This document shows, piece by piece, positions 49,187 to 59,293 of a DNA stretch of 64,000 nt. The notes below the pieces were generated by a model. That model saw only the letters and a list, made by a program, of their open reading frames with translations. It searched no databases and was not told the DNA's origin. Every line of letters begins with the position of its first letter. Position 1 is the first letter of the stretch. Source of the DNA: JABDBE01 sp049585795 (lineage in GTDB: Bacteria; Acidobacteriota; Terriglobia; Terriglobales; Acidobacteriaceae); the NCBI GenBank assembly GCA_049585795.1, contig JBAVAQ010000092.1:1-64000 (forward strand), given 5' to 3'. The position numbers were made by a program, and so were the translations under genes.

Positions 49187-52100
49187 TTAGAACGTGATCT
49201 TACCTACCAATTGAACCAACCGCCCGGTTACGCCCGAGGATTGAAAAGCACCGTAGATGCTGGTGGGTGTGGGTGCGGTTGCGTAGATCTGTCCGAACGG
49301 CGCAATACCTCCTTGCAGGTTATTCTCTGGACTAGCAAAATGAGCGTGATTCAGCAGGTTGAAAAAATTCGCTCCCATGGAGAACTTGAATCGCTCCGTG
49401 AGAGAAAAATTCTTCATGAGACCGGCGTCCATATCGAGAAAGCCGGGCCCACGAAACAGATTCCGTCCGGATCCGAAGCTGGTTTCTGCGCCAGAGGGAA
49501 CAAACATGCTCGTCGTCAAGCACTGATGAGCATCCCCCGCGTCGATATTGCCCGGACCGCTGCAGCTTGGAAGAATCTGGTTCGGATTCAGCAATTCACC
49601 ATAGACACCCCAGACGGAAGGCAGACCTCCTGCGCCAGGGGGAATGTTGGTTATCGGTGCGCCGCTGTCGATGACGGAGTAGGGCAACCCCGAGCGGGCA
49701 AAGAACGTGCCCGAGAGCGACCACCCGCCCGCTGTTTCATCCAGCAAGCGGTTCTGGAATTTGAACGGCTCCTCCCAAACGAAGTTGGCCGTGAAATTGT
49801 TGCGGATATCCAAATCTGAATTGCCGTAGTTCAGCCGCAGCTTGTTGGGATCCAATTGAAAGGGCACACTGGAGAACAGAGCGACCGGCGTGTTGACCAG
49901 GCCGGTGGTTTCATCCAGGGCGTGGCTCCATGTGTAACTGGCGGCTCCGCTAAAACCATAGGATGCTCGCCGTGTTACCGAAGCTACCAGCCCTGCATAA
50001 TTCGACGACCCGCCGCTGTATATCTGAATCACGGGACCGAAGCGGGCGTCGGGCGCGGTTGTAGGAATTGGCAGGGCTCCGCTTTGAGAGTACGCATTGA
50101 CCGCTGAATTTTCAATCAGCTCATCATAGCCATGCGTGCCCACGTAGTTGAGGTCGAAAGAGGTTTTGGATCCGAGAGCCTGTTGCACTTCCAGGTTCCA
50201 TTTCACATACGTCGGATTGCTGATTTTACCGCTTGAGAAGAACGCAGGCGGAGCGAATCCCGGCACCGCCGCTTGCAGATCAGCAAGGGTCGCACCCGAT
50301 GCGAACCCAGCATTGAAGGCGGCATTGGAATGGATCGCAGTAGTTTGCACGTCGTTAATTCCGTTGATCGCAACTCCCGGCGCAATAGGCACTCCGGGCG
50401 AGGACGCATTCCCGGTAAGCGAGCTGCCGGTCAGAGAGAGTGCATTGAGGGTCGGGGCATTGGCTTCCATATTCGACACAATCACTCCTTGATAAAGGTC
50501 GGTGAACATGCCAATCCCGGTGCGAATCACGGTGTTCCTGGCTCCAAACGGACTCCAGCTCACACCGAATCGGGGCTGGAAAGCAACTTTCTGCAGTTCG
50601 TTAAAGGCGCGATGCTGGTTGGACTGGATTGCCTGGTTGTAGGGGATGGTCGGATCGTGATCCAACGAGGTGAACGGTTCGGCCAGGCGAGAAAAACAAT
50701 CCGTCTGACAGACGGCATTCGAATTTCGATCGGCGCGAATGGCTGCGGTCAACTTGAGGTTGGGGCTGACTTTCCATTCATCCTGGAAATAAACGCCCAC
50801 ACTGTAGATAGCCAGCGGGTTTCTTGGGAAATTCGTAAAGTTTTGCGCGTACTGGTCGCCGGCGGCGGGAGTCAAGAGTCCATTCGCGAAATCCGTCAGA
50901 TTTGAAAAAGCGACGGTTCCGAAGGCGTTAAATTCGTTCCCGTAATCGCTGATGTCATTGCGTCGGAAGTTCATTCCAACTTTAAAGGTGTGATTCCCGC
51001 GGTTGATCGAGAGATCGTCCAGAATCTGGTATTGAGTAACGTTGCGTCCTTGGGGAAAGTTCGTATTTGCAGCTTGCGTTCCGCCAAGGTTCGAGAGTAT
51101 GCCGTTCAACGTCACGCTGTTGTACGGCAACACATCCAGACGGTTGCCGACCGGTGTTGTTTCAGTGAAAACCGCGCTGTACCACATGCCGGAAGCGACC
51201 AGTTGGTTCACTATGTTCGGACTAAAAACGTGGGTCTCGTTGATTTGGCCATCGTCCGTGGGTTGAATGCTTAACGTATTGAAGAGCGTTGGATCGATGA
51301 GGTCGGTGCCGGTCGGCTGCGACCCTCGATCAATGTGGATTCTGCCAAACAGCTTATCGTTGTTGCCGATATTCTGGTCAACGCGGGCTGCCAGCAGCCA
51401 TTCCTTATTTAGATTTGTGCCCGAGGCGTGGTCAACCAAAGCGCAAGGCGCGCCGCCTGCGCCGAAGCCCGTAAGAGTGGTGAGGTCGGCGCATCCTTGC
51501 GTGGGATCGGCAGCGGGACTCACCGGTGCATAGTTCGCGTGTCCAGGAGCATTGTTATACAGAGAAAACATTTGATTGTAGAACGGAATCTCCGCGCCTA
51601 ATCCCTTAGCAGTCAAGTTATTCAGCACCGCCGTTTCGAATCCTGCGGTGGGAAGAAAAATCTTCTGCGTAGAGGGCAAAACATAACGCAAACCTTCTGT
51701 ATCCACGAAGAAGAAAGTCTTGTTCTTGATGATGGGTCCGCCGAACGAAGCCGACCACTGGTTGTTGACCGCGAAGGGTCTGGGCGTGTCGGACGAGGGA
51801 TTGAACCAGTCGTTGGCATTCAGCACCGTACCATTCCAGTAGTAATTCGCGTTGCCATGGAACGCGTTGCTCCCTGACTTGGTTACCGAATCCATCTGCA
51901 CTCCGGCCATGCGTCCATATTGGGCGGTGTAGCCATTGGTTACCACGGCGACTTCCTGCATTTCATTCGCGCCCAAGGTCAGGTTGCTCGACCCACTATT
52001 GTTCAGGTTCAAGAACGGGTCGTTGTTGTCGTTCCCGTTGATGGTGAACAAATTGGAGGTTGGCGGCAAACCGAACGCGGCGAAGTTGCCGTAGCCACCA

Positions 52101-52621
52101 AAGGTTCCTCCGACATTCATGACCACTCCGGGGGCGGTCTGCGCATAGTAGGTTGTGTCGTTTCCAGGATTCGGCCGCAGCGCGATCTGCGTCTGGTCAA
52201 TCGTCGTCGTCAAATTAGGATTTTCCGTCTGCAGCAAGGGTGCCTCGGCGGTTACTTCAATCGTCTGATTCTGACCGTGGGGACTGAGCGCCAACGTAAC
52301 ACTGCTGATCTGTCCGAGTTGAACGTCAACCGAGCGCCGAGTCTCAGCCATGTTCGGGGCGGTGGCAGACACGATATAGTTTCCTGGCTTCAGCAGCGAG
52401 AAGTGATAGCTCCCACTCTGATTTGTCGCGGTTGTTTGGCTGGTTCCTTCCGAAGTGCTTCGCAGGGTGACCGTAGCTGCGGGGATCACCGCGCCGCTCG
52501 CATCTGTCACCGTTCCCGTCAAATCACCGGTGGTAACAGATTGTGCAAGCGCGTACAGTCCCGAAAGCAATAACAGAAACAACGCTAACGCCAGTGAAGT
52601 TCTCATCTTTGCAATTCTCAT
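49187..52621 (-). CDS. Oar-like TonB-dependent outer-membrane receptor
   Basis: An 1144-residue protein. Signal peptide (LALALFLLLLSGLYALAQ), then a carboxypeptidase-regulatory-like domain at about 30-110 (GDLTGTVTDASGAVIPAATV, PGNYIVSATAPNM), a plug-like region and a large beta-barrel ending in an aromatic F (LVQLVGKITF), as needed for BAM insertion. GNANYYWNGTVLNANDW and VGTHGYDELIENS are typical of acidobacterial Oar-type receptors. AGGAGGAG upstream supports ATG 52621. Probable uptake or adhesion at the outer membrane; substrate unknown. No adjacent SusD-like gene. Confidence 0.92.
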   Translation of the reverse strand: MRIAKMRTSLALALFLLLLSGLYALAQSVTTGDLTGTVTDASGAVIPAATVTLRSTSEGTSQTTATNQSGSYHFSLLKPGNYIVSATAPNMAETRRSVDVQLGQISSVTLALSPHGQNQTIEVTAEAPLLQTENPNLTTTIDQTQIALRPNPGNDTTYYAQTAPGVVMNVGGTFGGYGNFAAFGLPPTSNLFTINGNDNNDPFLNLNNSGSSNLTLGANEMQEVAVVTNGYTAQYGRMAGVQMDSVTKSGSNAFHGNANYYWNGTVLNANDWFNPSSDTPRPFAVNNQWSASFGGPIIKNKTFFFVDTEGLRYVLPSTQKIFLPTAGFETAVLNNLTAKGLGAEIPFYNQMFSLYNNAPGHANYAPVSPAADPTQGCADLTTLTGFGAGGAPCALVDHASGTNLNKEWLLAARVDQNIGNNDKLFGRIHIDRGSQPTGTDLIDPTLFNTLSIQPTDDGQINETHVFSPNIVNQLVASGMWYSAVFTETTPVGNRLDVLPYNSVTLNGILSNLGGTQAANTNFPQGRNVTQYQILDDLSINRGNHTFKVGMNFRRNDISDYGNEFNAFGTVAFSNLTDFANGLLTPAAGDQYAQNFTNFPRNPLAIYSVGVYFQDEWKVSPNLKLTAAIRADRNSNAVCQTDCFSRLAEPFTSLDHDPTIPYNQAIQSNQHRAFNELQKVAFQPRFGVSWSPFGARNTVIRTGIGMFTDLYQGVIVSNMEANAPTLNALSLTGSSLTGNASSPGVPIAPGVAINGINDVQTTAIHSNAAFNAGFASGATLADLQAAVPGFAPPAFFSSGKISNPTYVKWNLEVQQALGSKTSFDLNYVGTHGYDELIENSAVNAYSQSGALPIPTTAPDARFGPVIQIYSGGSSNYAGLVASVTRRASYGFSGAASYTWSHALDETTGLVNTPVALFSSVPFQLDPNKLRLNYGNSDLDIRNNFTANFVWEEPFKFQNRLLDETAGGWSLSGTFFARSGLPYSVIDSGAPITNIPPGAGGLPSVWGVYGELLNPNQILPSCSGPGNIDAGDAHQCLTTSMFVPSGAETSFGSGRNLFRGPGFLDMDAGLMKNFSLTERFKFSMGANFFNLLNHAHFASPENNLQGGIAPFGQIYATAPTPTSIYGAFQSSGVTGRLVQLVGKITF

Positions 52622-53178
52622 GAATCTCCTCCTACGGAATGTCAGAAGTTCTCGTGCACGAACCAGCGATGCCTTGCCCCTCTGATGTCGGGGTCGCTCG
52701 ATGCATGCAACACACCAAAGCCACCGGTCAACGCGCGGTAGGGATGGATCGTTCTTGTGGCGGGACGAAATTCAATCGGGCACGGACGAAAGAAAAGTTG
52801 TGTGGATTTTGGAAGCTTCGGTTCCTGCGCTACTGCGCACCGGCCTACGAGAATTTATAAGTGCGGGAGGCTAGTTATACGGAAATCGGTAACTCGGTTT
52901 GCGTCGCACGTTTGAACGAAGAGCGTGGACGCAGCTCGGAACATTCTTATCGCGATGTTGTGTACCGGCTGTTTTGGTTATTTGTATTTCCTGTTTGTTA
53001 TCTGACTGCGGAACACGCCCTCTTCCGCTCGGGCCCGCATAACACAGAACTGGTGCGAACGGCGCACAAAAAGATACTAACCCACTGAACTTCGTGACAA
53101 ACCATTTCGTATTGTGGAGCGTCAAACAGTTGTATGGGATGGTCTCCGCAAATCGAAAGCCGTCTGCGTGAAATTCGC
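52622..53178. other. 557-base divergent intergenic region
   Basis: It lies between the Oar-like receptor and the LytTR regulator. AGGAGGAG is the receptor's ribosome site. One open plus frame (52861-53088) lacks convincing coding character. No terminator, repeat or structured RNA was recognised. Confidence 0.45.
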
Positions 53179-53952
53179 ATGATGATTCCTGAGATCCGCG
53201 TCGTGATCGCTGACGAAGAAGCGGCGGTCCGCGATCAGTTGCGACTTTGGTTAGAAGAAGAGACTGGGGTTGAGATCGTCGGTGAATGCGGTGATGTGCT
53301 ACAGACCATTTCAGCGGTGAGGACCCACAAGCCAGACTTGCTCGTACTCGATGTTGAAATGCACGATGCTGTCGCGACCGCCCTGCTCAATCGCATCGCC
53401 GAAGCAGACGCGCCCATGGTGATCTTCACCAGCGTCAACCATCAGCACGCCATGCGAGCCTTCGAAGCGCACGCAATGGACTTTTTATTAAAGCCCATCG
53501 ATCAGCGCAGGCTTCACTCCGCGATTGAGAGAACGCGAGCCGAGATTCTCAAGGCGCATGACCGCAAATTAACTCATCATATTCTTGACTTGCTTGCCGA
53601 GGCCAAGGCCGGACCTCAAACTGAGCGTCGACTGGTCATCAAAACTGCCGGACGTGTAGTGTTCGTGGAGACCGACGAAATTTCCTGGGTGGAAGCGGCT
53701 GGGAACTACGTTGAGTTGAAGACCAGTAGCGGCTCTTATTTGCTGCGGGAAGGAATTGGCAGCCTTTTCAGAAGGCTCGATCCCAACCAGTTCGTTCGCA
53801 TCCACCGCTCCATCATTGTTAATGTACGGAAGATCAAGGAGCTGCAGCCGTGCAATCGCGGCGAGTACGTAGTGGTTCTCCGCGACGGCAAACAACTTTC
53901 GTGCAGCCGCGGCTACCGGGCCAAATTGCAAGAGCTCATCGCGGCACGGTGA
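53179..53952 (+). CDS. LytTR-family response regulator
   Basis: A 257-residue protein of the AgrA/LytR type. The receiver holds VVIADEEAAVRDQL (acidic pair), the phospho-acceptor Asp of LLVLDVEMHD, and the Lys of FLLKPIDQ. The LytTR DNA-binding domain starts near RLVIKTAGRVVFVE and includes ISWVEAAGNYVELKT and FVRIHRSIIVNVRKI. The frame is open to 53134, but ATG 53179 or 53182 fits the receiver start. No sensor kinase is adjacent, so its input is unknown. Confidence 0.92.
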   Translation: MMIPEIRVVIADEEAAVRDQLRLWLEEETGVEIVGECGDVLQTISAVRTHKPDLLVLDVEMHDAVATALLNRIAEADAPMVIFTSVNHQHAMRAFEAHAMDFLLKPIDQRRLHSAIERTRAEILKAHDRKLTHHILDLLAEAKAGPQTERRLVIKTAGRVVFVETDEISWVEAAGNYVELKTSSGSYLLREGIGSLFRRLDPNQFVRIHRSIIVNVRKIKELQPCNRGEYVVVLRDGKQLSCSRGYRAKLQELIAAR

Positions 53953-53976
53953 GTACTGACTGGCGAGCACACCGCA

Positions 53977-56211
53977 CTATTGCCCAAAATTGTCCACTCT
54001 TGCGGTCGCATCGGTCGAGAGCGAGAAATATTGCGACGGCAAAACCAAGTATAGAATATCCGTCGTGTTTCCATTCACTGTAAGCACAGCTCTTCCGTTG
54101 GCCGCCACGGAAGTGATGCCCGAAGTCTGACTCTGGCTAAGTCCGTTAACTCCACTCACGTCCGCAGTAACCGTGATGGCGCCAGATCCGGCCACTGCGA
54201 CGCTCACTACATTGCTGATGCTGGATTCGACAGGCGCAAGCGACCCGCCCGCGTATGTGCCAGACAGAGAAGTGGACGTAAAGGGTGAGCCGGACTGTGG
54301 CGTTAAGAATCCGAAACTGACCGCCGAGTCCGTGCCGATGATGAATGCCGTATTCGTGGTCACCAGATATAGGATGGGTAGCGAATTTTGAAAGCCCGAT
54401 CCAGTTGGGAAGGTCACGCGTCCGTTGGTAGCGACGCTGTAGGTCCCGGTCCCTGCCGGAGATGTCAGCGTCCCGCCGCTGTTCTGGTCGGAGGTCAGAC
54501 TGAAGGCTCCGCCACCGGTGCCGGCAAACAAACCAACCTGGCTCTGAGGCGATGCTGATTCAAGCGCCGTTAATTCAAATACGGTGGCAGCGTTCAAATT
54601 GCCATCGCCAAACGATCCATTGGCGGACTGCTGCAGGATCGTACCGCTCACGAGAGGGTGTAAGCCGGGAGAGAACGGGTCTATTTCCACGGCGAGGAGT
54701 TGAGTTGCATTGACGACATAGAAGACATAGCTGTCGTTCCCAACTGTCAGCGTGCCTCGACCGTTGGATGCAACTGTGTATTTGCCGCTGAAACCAACGT
54801 TCGCGGAAACACCCGACACAGCATCATCGGAATCCAGGAAACCGCTGATTGCCCCGGTCGAGCCTATCGCGAACTGCCCCGCCTCGCCAAAGCGATTCTT
54901 GCCTGCGTCGATTCCCACGAAACCGAACGCGTAGCTGCCAGTCAGCGAAGAGATCGTTTGCTTCAGAAGCACTCCGGAATTGCGCGTGCCTCCGCCCGTA
55001 CTGTCGTCGAACTCGATGATGTTCGCGTTCCCGCCAGCCATCATGGAGAGTGCGAACATGCGACTGCCCGTGCCCGGTGGGGCGATATTGAAAGTAATAA
55101 ATCCCAACCCGTTTTGGCCCACGGAATATGTGCCGACAAAGGTTTGATTAACGGGAAAACTTCCGGTCGTATCGTTTATGTCCATGATGCCGCTGGAAAT
55201 GTTTCCCGCGCCATCCGCCGTAAAGCTGCCAGCAGCCACGAATAGTCCACTGGGGTCGAAACCGCGGACCGAGAACGCATAGTTGCCGCTCAGCCTCCCG
55301 TTGTTGGTAACCCCGGGATTGACGGTAATGCTCAAATTGGCGTTGGCAGTCTGGTGCGCGGGCGTCGATGAGTCAGTCACTTGTACCGTAAAATTCGTGG
55401 TCCCAGTCGCGATGGGCGTCCCGGAAATCACGCCGCTCGAGGCGAGAGTTAGACCGGCCGGCAGTAGAGTGCCGTCCGCAAGGCTCCAGGTATAGGGCTG
55501 GACTCCACTGCTTGCCTGCAAAGTCTGGCTGTAGGGAACGTTTACCGTGCCCGCAGGTAACGAACCGGTTGCGACAGATAGCGGCGGCGGCCGATTGATC
55601 ACTATGCTCAACGCCTGGGTAACGATCGCGTCCGAGGAATCTTCAACTTGGACGGTGAAATTCGATGTCCCTAAAACCGTCGGCGTGCCAAGGATCTCAG
55701 CGGACGTGCTGGTGCTTGTCGTTTGAAAGGTTAAGCCGGGAGGAAGACTGCCCGAAATGATCGTCCAAGTGAAAGGCGCGGGGGCGCCGGCGGCGTTAAT
55801 AAATGAATCATAGGGAACGCCTAGAATCCCTCCGGGCAGCGACGTGGTGGTAATCGTGAGCACCGCGACCAACGAAATTGACTGCGTAGCGGTGACCGTC
55901 GTGTTACCCACAGACGTCGCGGTGATGGTGGCGCTGGTAGCGACCGCCACGGTGCTCGGCGCGGTATAGACAACCGAGGTCGTCGTGTTGCCGCTTAATG
56001 TCCCGGGGCCGACCAGAGTCCAGGTCACACCTTGATCAGCTCTGTCGTTGGTAAGTGTGGCGATAATCGTCGCCGTTTGGCCGGGATTCAGGGACGTTTC
56101 ATTGGTAGACAGCGTAACCGTGATCGCGCCGCTACCCGAACAACCCGAAAATACCATCGAATAGACAAGGATACCCACCGCCAACAAGCCAAGAGGTCTG
56201 AATTTTCTCAC
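53977..56211 (-). CDS. Ig-like-domain lipoprotein
   Basis: A 744-residue protein. The N-terminus (RKFRPLGLLAVGILVYSMVF then SGC) is a lipobox, so it is probably lipid-anchored. A Big-type Ig domain (ITVTLSTNETSLNPGQTAT) is followed by two putative Ig (He_PIG) modules with LPPGLTFQTTST and LLPAGLTLASSG, and then five or so beta modules such as GSYAFGFVGIDAGKNRFG, GTYSVGQNGLGFI and GTYAGGSLAPVESS. GTG 56211 is the preferred start as GGAG lies just upstream. Probably surface-exposed; function unknown. Last gene of a three-gene minus operon. Confidence 0.82.
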   Translation of the reverse strand: MRKFRPLGLLAVGILVYSMVFSGCSGSGAITVTLSTNETSLNPGQTATIIATLTNDRADQGVTWTLVGPGTLSGNTTTSVVYTAPSTVAVATSATITATSVGNTTVTATQSISLVAVLTITTTSLPGGILGVPYDSFINAAGAPAPFTWTIISGSLPPGLTFQTTSTSTSAEILGTPTVLGTSNFTVQVEDSSDAIVTQALSIVINRPPPLSVATGSLPAGTVNVPYSQTLQASSGVQPYTWSLADGTLLPAGLTLASSGVISGTPIATGTTNFTVQVTDSSTPAHQTANANLSITVNPGVTNNGRLSGNYAFSVRGFDPSGLFVAAGSFTADGAGNISSGIMDINDTTGSFPVNQTFVGTYSVGQNGLGFITFNIAPPGTGSRMFALSMMAGGNANIIEFDDSTGGGTRNSGVLLKQTISSLTGSYAFGFVGIDAGKNRFGEAGQFAIGSTGAISGFLDSDDAVSGVSANVGFSGKYTVASNGRGTLTVGNDSYVFYVVNATQLLAVEIDPFSPGLHPLVSGTILQQSANGSFGDGNLNAATVFELTALESASPQSQVGLFAGTGGGAFSLTSDQNSGGTLTSPAGTGTYSVATNGRVTFPTGSGFQNSLPILYLVTTNTAFIIGTDSAVSFGFLTPQSGSPFTSTSLSGTYAGGSLAPVESSISNVVSVAVAGSGAITVTADVSGVNGLSQSQTSGITSVAANGRAVLTVNGNTTDILYLVLPSQYFSLSTDATARVDNFGQ

Positions 56212-56260
56212 GGTTTCTCCACTGAAAGTTGTAACAATATCCTTGCGAAACAGCAAGCCG

Positions 56261-59257
56261 CTAGAACGAGAACAGAACCTGCAGATCAATCCTTCGAGTC
56301 GCTGAGCCATACGAATATGGCCCTCCAGCAAGCGCGTTTGACTCACCAAATAGCGGCGAATCGAGATTGCCAGTTGGAGGCGCCAGGTTCACGCGATTGA
56401 GAACATTCCGCGCGGAGACGCTGAAGGTTAAATTATAGCGTCGATTGGTTGCGGCTCCGAGACTGAAGGCACCGCCCGATCCCCCTCCGCTCAACCCTCG
56501 CCCGCCCAAGCCGCCGCCAGGAAAACCGCCGTGCCCTCCGCCTCCATGCCCGCCTCCACCCTGAGGACCTTGCCCGGCGCCTGCACCCACTTCTCTTCCG
56601 AACCCAATGGTTTTGCTGAGACGTAAATTCATGGTGAACAGCGTAGGCCCGGTCCCGATATTAATTGGGATTGGCGCCTGGCCCGGAGCGGGAGCAAGGT
56701 TGAAAGTTCCCAGCGGAGTACACGCGATGCCCGAAGTGTACGGCGGCATATTGCTGCATCGGGCATTGGAAACCAACCCAGGTCGATCGTTGAAAATGGA
56801 ATCTCCATTCAAGTCCTGCCCGACGGTGACGTTGTACGGTACGCCCGAACTCACGATAATGAAAGGGTTCAAACGAAACGCGTAGGGCAACGAAACCGTG
56901 CCGCCAAGAACTCCACGGCTGCGAACGTCAAACTGCGACCGGCCATAATCGACCATTGGATCGTACGAATTTGAAAGAAAGTTGGCGCTGATTGCCGACG
57001 AACCCGGAGAAAAGCCGGCGCCACTACCCCCACCAGATCCGCCTCCCAGGTCGCTATGGGCATAGTTCAGCGCGTAAAAGCCGAAAAGCGAGAGCTTCGA
57101 TCCAATATTGGTCCGGGCATTGGCGATCAACTGGTTCTGCCTGAAAATCCCCTCGGACTCGTACTGATAAATGTTGTCGGTGCCTCCGAAGGGCCGGACG
57201 CCGGGCGGATAGGTACCGGGAAGTGGGGCGTTGGCGTTACGAATAAAAACTTGATGCTCCCCATAAGAATTTATGTAAGTGACCGCCATCGTGGTGCCTT
57301 TAGCGACTTGGCGCTCCACACCGACCGCCGATTGCATGGTATACGGCGCTCTCAGATTCGAAGCGATCTGATAACGAGTTGGAGAAGGCTGCTCCACGGG
57401 AGCGTTTCCGAACGTGAGCCCAGGAACGATCGTTTGTTGTTGGGTAAACCCATTTAGACGCTGTGCCTGCAACACAAGGTTGTACGGGAACCGGTCATAG
57501 AAGATGCCGTACCCGGCTCGGAGCACGGTCTTAGGCGCCGCCTTTTTCTTCCCGCCACCAAGTCCCCAGGCAAAACTCAAACGAGGAGCAAAATCGGCAT
57601 GATCGTGAATGTCACTCTGGCTTTCAAAGCGCAGGCCATAGCTGAGCGTCATGTTGGGACGTATTCGCCAGTCATCCTGCGCGTAGAGGCCGGCATCCAC
57701 CAGCGTGACCTCGGACAGCGGCTGCCCGGTTGTAATTGAGAACTGGCTGGCGCCGCAGTTTGCCAATGCAGCCGTCGTGGGTATCGTCGGCAACGCCGCT
57801 ATCAACAGGGAAAGGCATGACGTTCCCGGCTGTACATTGATCTCGTAGTCACCCAATGTAGAGAACGTAAACGCCCCATTGAAATTCTGGTTCGATACGC
57901 TGGAATCTGTGGTCGCACGCAGCCGCCCGCCGAATTTTATTAAGTGGTTGCCGTGAACGATGGAAGTGTAGTTCTGCAGTTCGTAATGGTTCTGTGTGTC
58001 CGAGCTGTTTCCGAGCTGATTTCCTCCTCCCGTGAACGCGCCCAGTACAGATATAGTTGGCGAGAAATTCGGCACCGTCTGAGTGCTGTCGTCGCGGAGA
58101 TATTGAAATCGAGTCTCATTCACAATATTGTCGCTCACGACCTGGGTATCGCTGATCTGCACTGTGTGTTCCGTCGAGGTCGAGTTGTAAGCCTGGGTAG
58201 GGAGCGAAAATTGCCCGATTCCGTCATTGGTCTCGCTTTCTCGATAGAACTGATAACGGACAGTCAGGGTATTGTTCGGCGTGAGCTGGAAATCCAGCCG
58301 AGGACCAAGGTTGATTCGAGTCTCGGGATTAGGAACTGCCTGTTCGAAGTTGGCGCTGGTTGGATTCGGGTCAGCAGTTGTCGGCACGATTGCATTCACA
58401 ATGTTGGAGTCGTTGATCTGCCGGACCTGAGCCGTGAAGAAGAACGACGCCTTCTTGCTGATCGGTCCACTGACGCTGCCATTGAAAAACTCAGAGTGGA
58501 AAGATGGCTGATTTGGGGCGAAGGGGCTTAGTGCGTCGAAGGCCGAAGTGTTTCCGTCGAGCAGGAATTGGCCATGAAACTGGTCTGTGCCCGGCTTGGT
58601 AAAGATTTCGATCCGACCATAGCCTAGCTTGTCGTACTCCGCGGAAAACGGATTCTGATTGATGCGGATCTCGCGGATTGAAGACTTGGGCGGCAGCTGT
58701 CCCGCCGTGAATCCGTCAATATAAATCTGGCCGCCATTCGGTCCCGCCGACGGCCCTGCCAGCGCCTCGAGTTCCTGCTGCAACTCGTCGGGATCATCAG
58801 AAAGAGCTTCGAGGTCCTTCCCCTTAATGACGATGGAACTGGCATTCTCCGATGGGTTCACGCTTACGGTCGTGCCTTCTTCCTGAACCTCGACTTTTTC
58901 TTTTTCTACCTGGATCTCGAGCGCAATATCAAAATGTTGCACTTGACTCGCGGAGATCGCGAAGTTCTGTTCAGTAGATACGGCGAAGCCCTTGGCTGCC
59001 GTGGTGATCGTGTAGCTGCCTGGCGGCAATCCCTTCAGTTCGTAGTTTCCCTGGTTGTCAGTGACGGCGGTTGTTTTTCGCCCATCAGGCCCAGTAGCCG
59101 TGACACTTGCTCGCGGGATGACGGCACCAGTAGGATCCGTGACCTTCCCGCGAAGCGTCCCTGTCGTGGTCTGCGCGGACACATAGCCTGTGAACAGGAG
59201 CCACGCAAAGACCGTGACAAATACGATTGCAGAACATCGGGACCGGCCGGACTTCAT
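56261..59257 (-). CDS. second Oar-like TonB-dependent receptor, with a Gly-rich insert
   Basis: A 998-residue protein. Signal peptide (AIVFVTVFAWLLFTGYVSAQ), carboxypeptidase-regulatory domain (LRGKVTDPTGAVIPRASV, PPGSYTITTAAKGFAV), plug region (IVIKGKDLEALSDDPDELQQ), and a barrel ending LQVLFSF. Near the C-terminus a 40-residue stretch is almost all Gly, His and Pro (GGGGHGGGGHGGFPGGGLGG), a long flexible periplasmic or surface loop. AGGAG sits ahead of ATG. It lies 49 bases before the Ig-like gene and 36 after the DUF5666-like gene. Confidence 0.92.
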   Translation of the reverse strand: MKSGRSRCSAIVFVTVFAWLLFTGYVSAQTTTGTLRGKVTDPTGAVIPRASVTATGPDGRKTTAVTDNQGNYELKGLPPGSYTITTAAKGFAVSTEQNFAISASQVQHFDIALEIQVEKEKVEVQEEGTTVSVNPSENASSIVIKGKDLEALSDDPDELQQELEALAGPSAGPNGGQIYIDGFTAGQLPPKSSIREIRINQNPFSAEYDKLGYGRIEIFTKPGTDQFHGQFLLDGNTSAFDALSPFAPNQPSFHSEFFNGSVSGPISKKASFFFTAQVRQINDSNIVNAIVPTTADPNPTSANFEQAVPNPETRINLGPRLDFQLTPNNTLTVRYQFYRESETNDGIGQFSLPTQAYNSTSTEHTVQISDTQVVSDNIVNETRFQYLRDDSTQTVPNFSPTISVLGAFTGGGNQLGNSSDTQNHYELQNYTSIVHGNHLIKFGGRLRATTDSSVSNQNFNGAFTFSTLGDYEINVQPGTSCLSLLIAALPTIPTTAALANCGASQFSITTGQPLSEVTLVDAGLYAQDDWRIRPNMTLSYGLRFESQSDIHDHADFAPRLSFAWGLGGGKKKAAPKTVLRAGYGIFYDRFPYNLVLQAQRLNGFTQQQTIVPGLTFGNAPVEQPSPTRYQIASNLRAPYTMQSAVGVERQVAKGTTMAVTYINSYGEHQVFIRNANAPLPGTYPPGVRPFGGTDNIYQYESEGIFRQNQLIANARTNIGSKLSLFGFYALNYAHSDLGGGSGGGSGAGFSPGSSAISANFLSNSYDPMVDYGRSQFDVRSRGVLGGTVSLPYAFRLNPFIIVSSGVPYNVTVGQDLNGDSIFNDRPGLVSNARCSNMPPYTSGIACTPLGTFNLAPAPGQAPIPINIGTGPTLFTMNLRLSKTIGFGREVGAGAGQGPQGGGGHGGGGHGGFPGGGLGGRGLSGGGSGGAFSLGAATNRRYNLTFSVSARNVLNRVNLAPPTGNLDSPLFGESNALAGGPYSYGSATRRIDLQVLFSF

Positions 59258-59293
59258 TCATTCTCCTGAAGCAACTCTATGGGACAGTTTGGG

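Noticed and set aside
49076..49819. 247-codon open frame antisense to the end of the Oar-like receptor
   Set aside because: It crosses the strong terminator at 49138-49167, and the minus-strand receptor is well supported.
52861..53088. 75-codon open plus frame between the receptor and LytTR genes
   Set aside because: No ribosome site, no family, and abnormal composition. It is likely chance.
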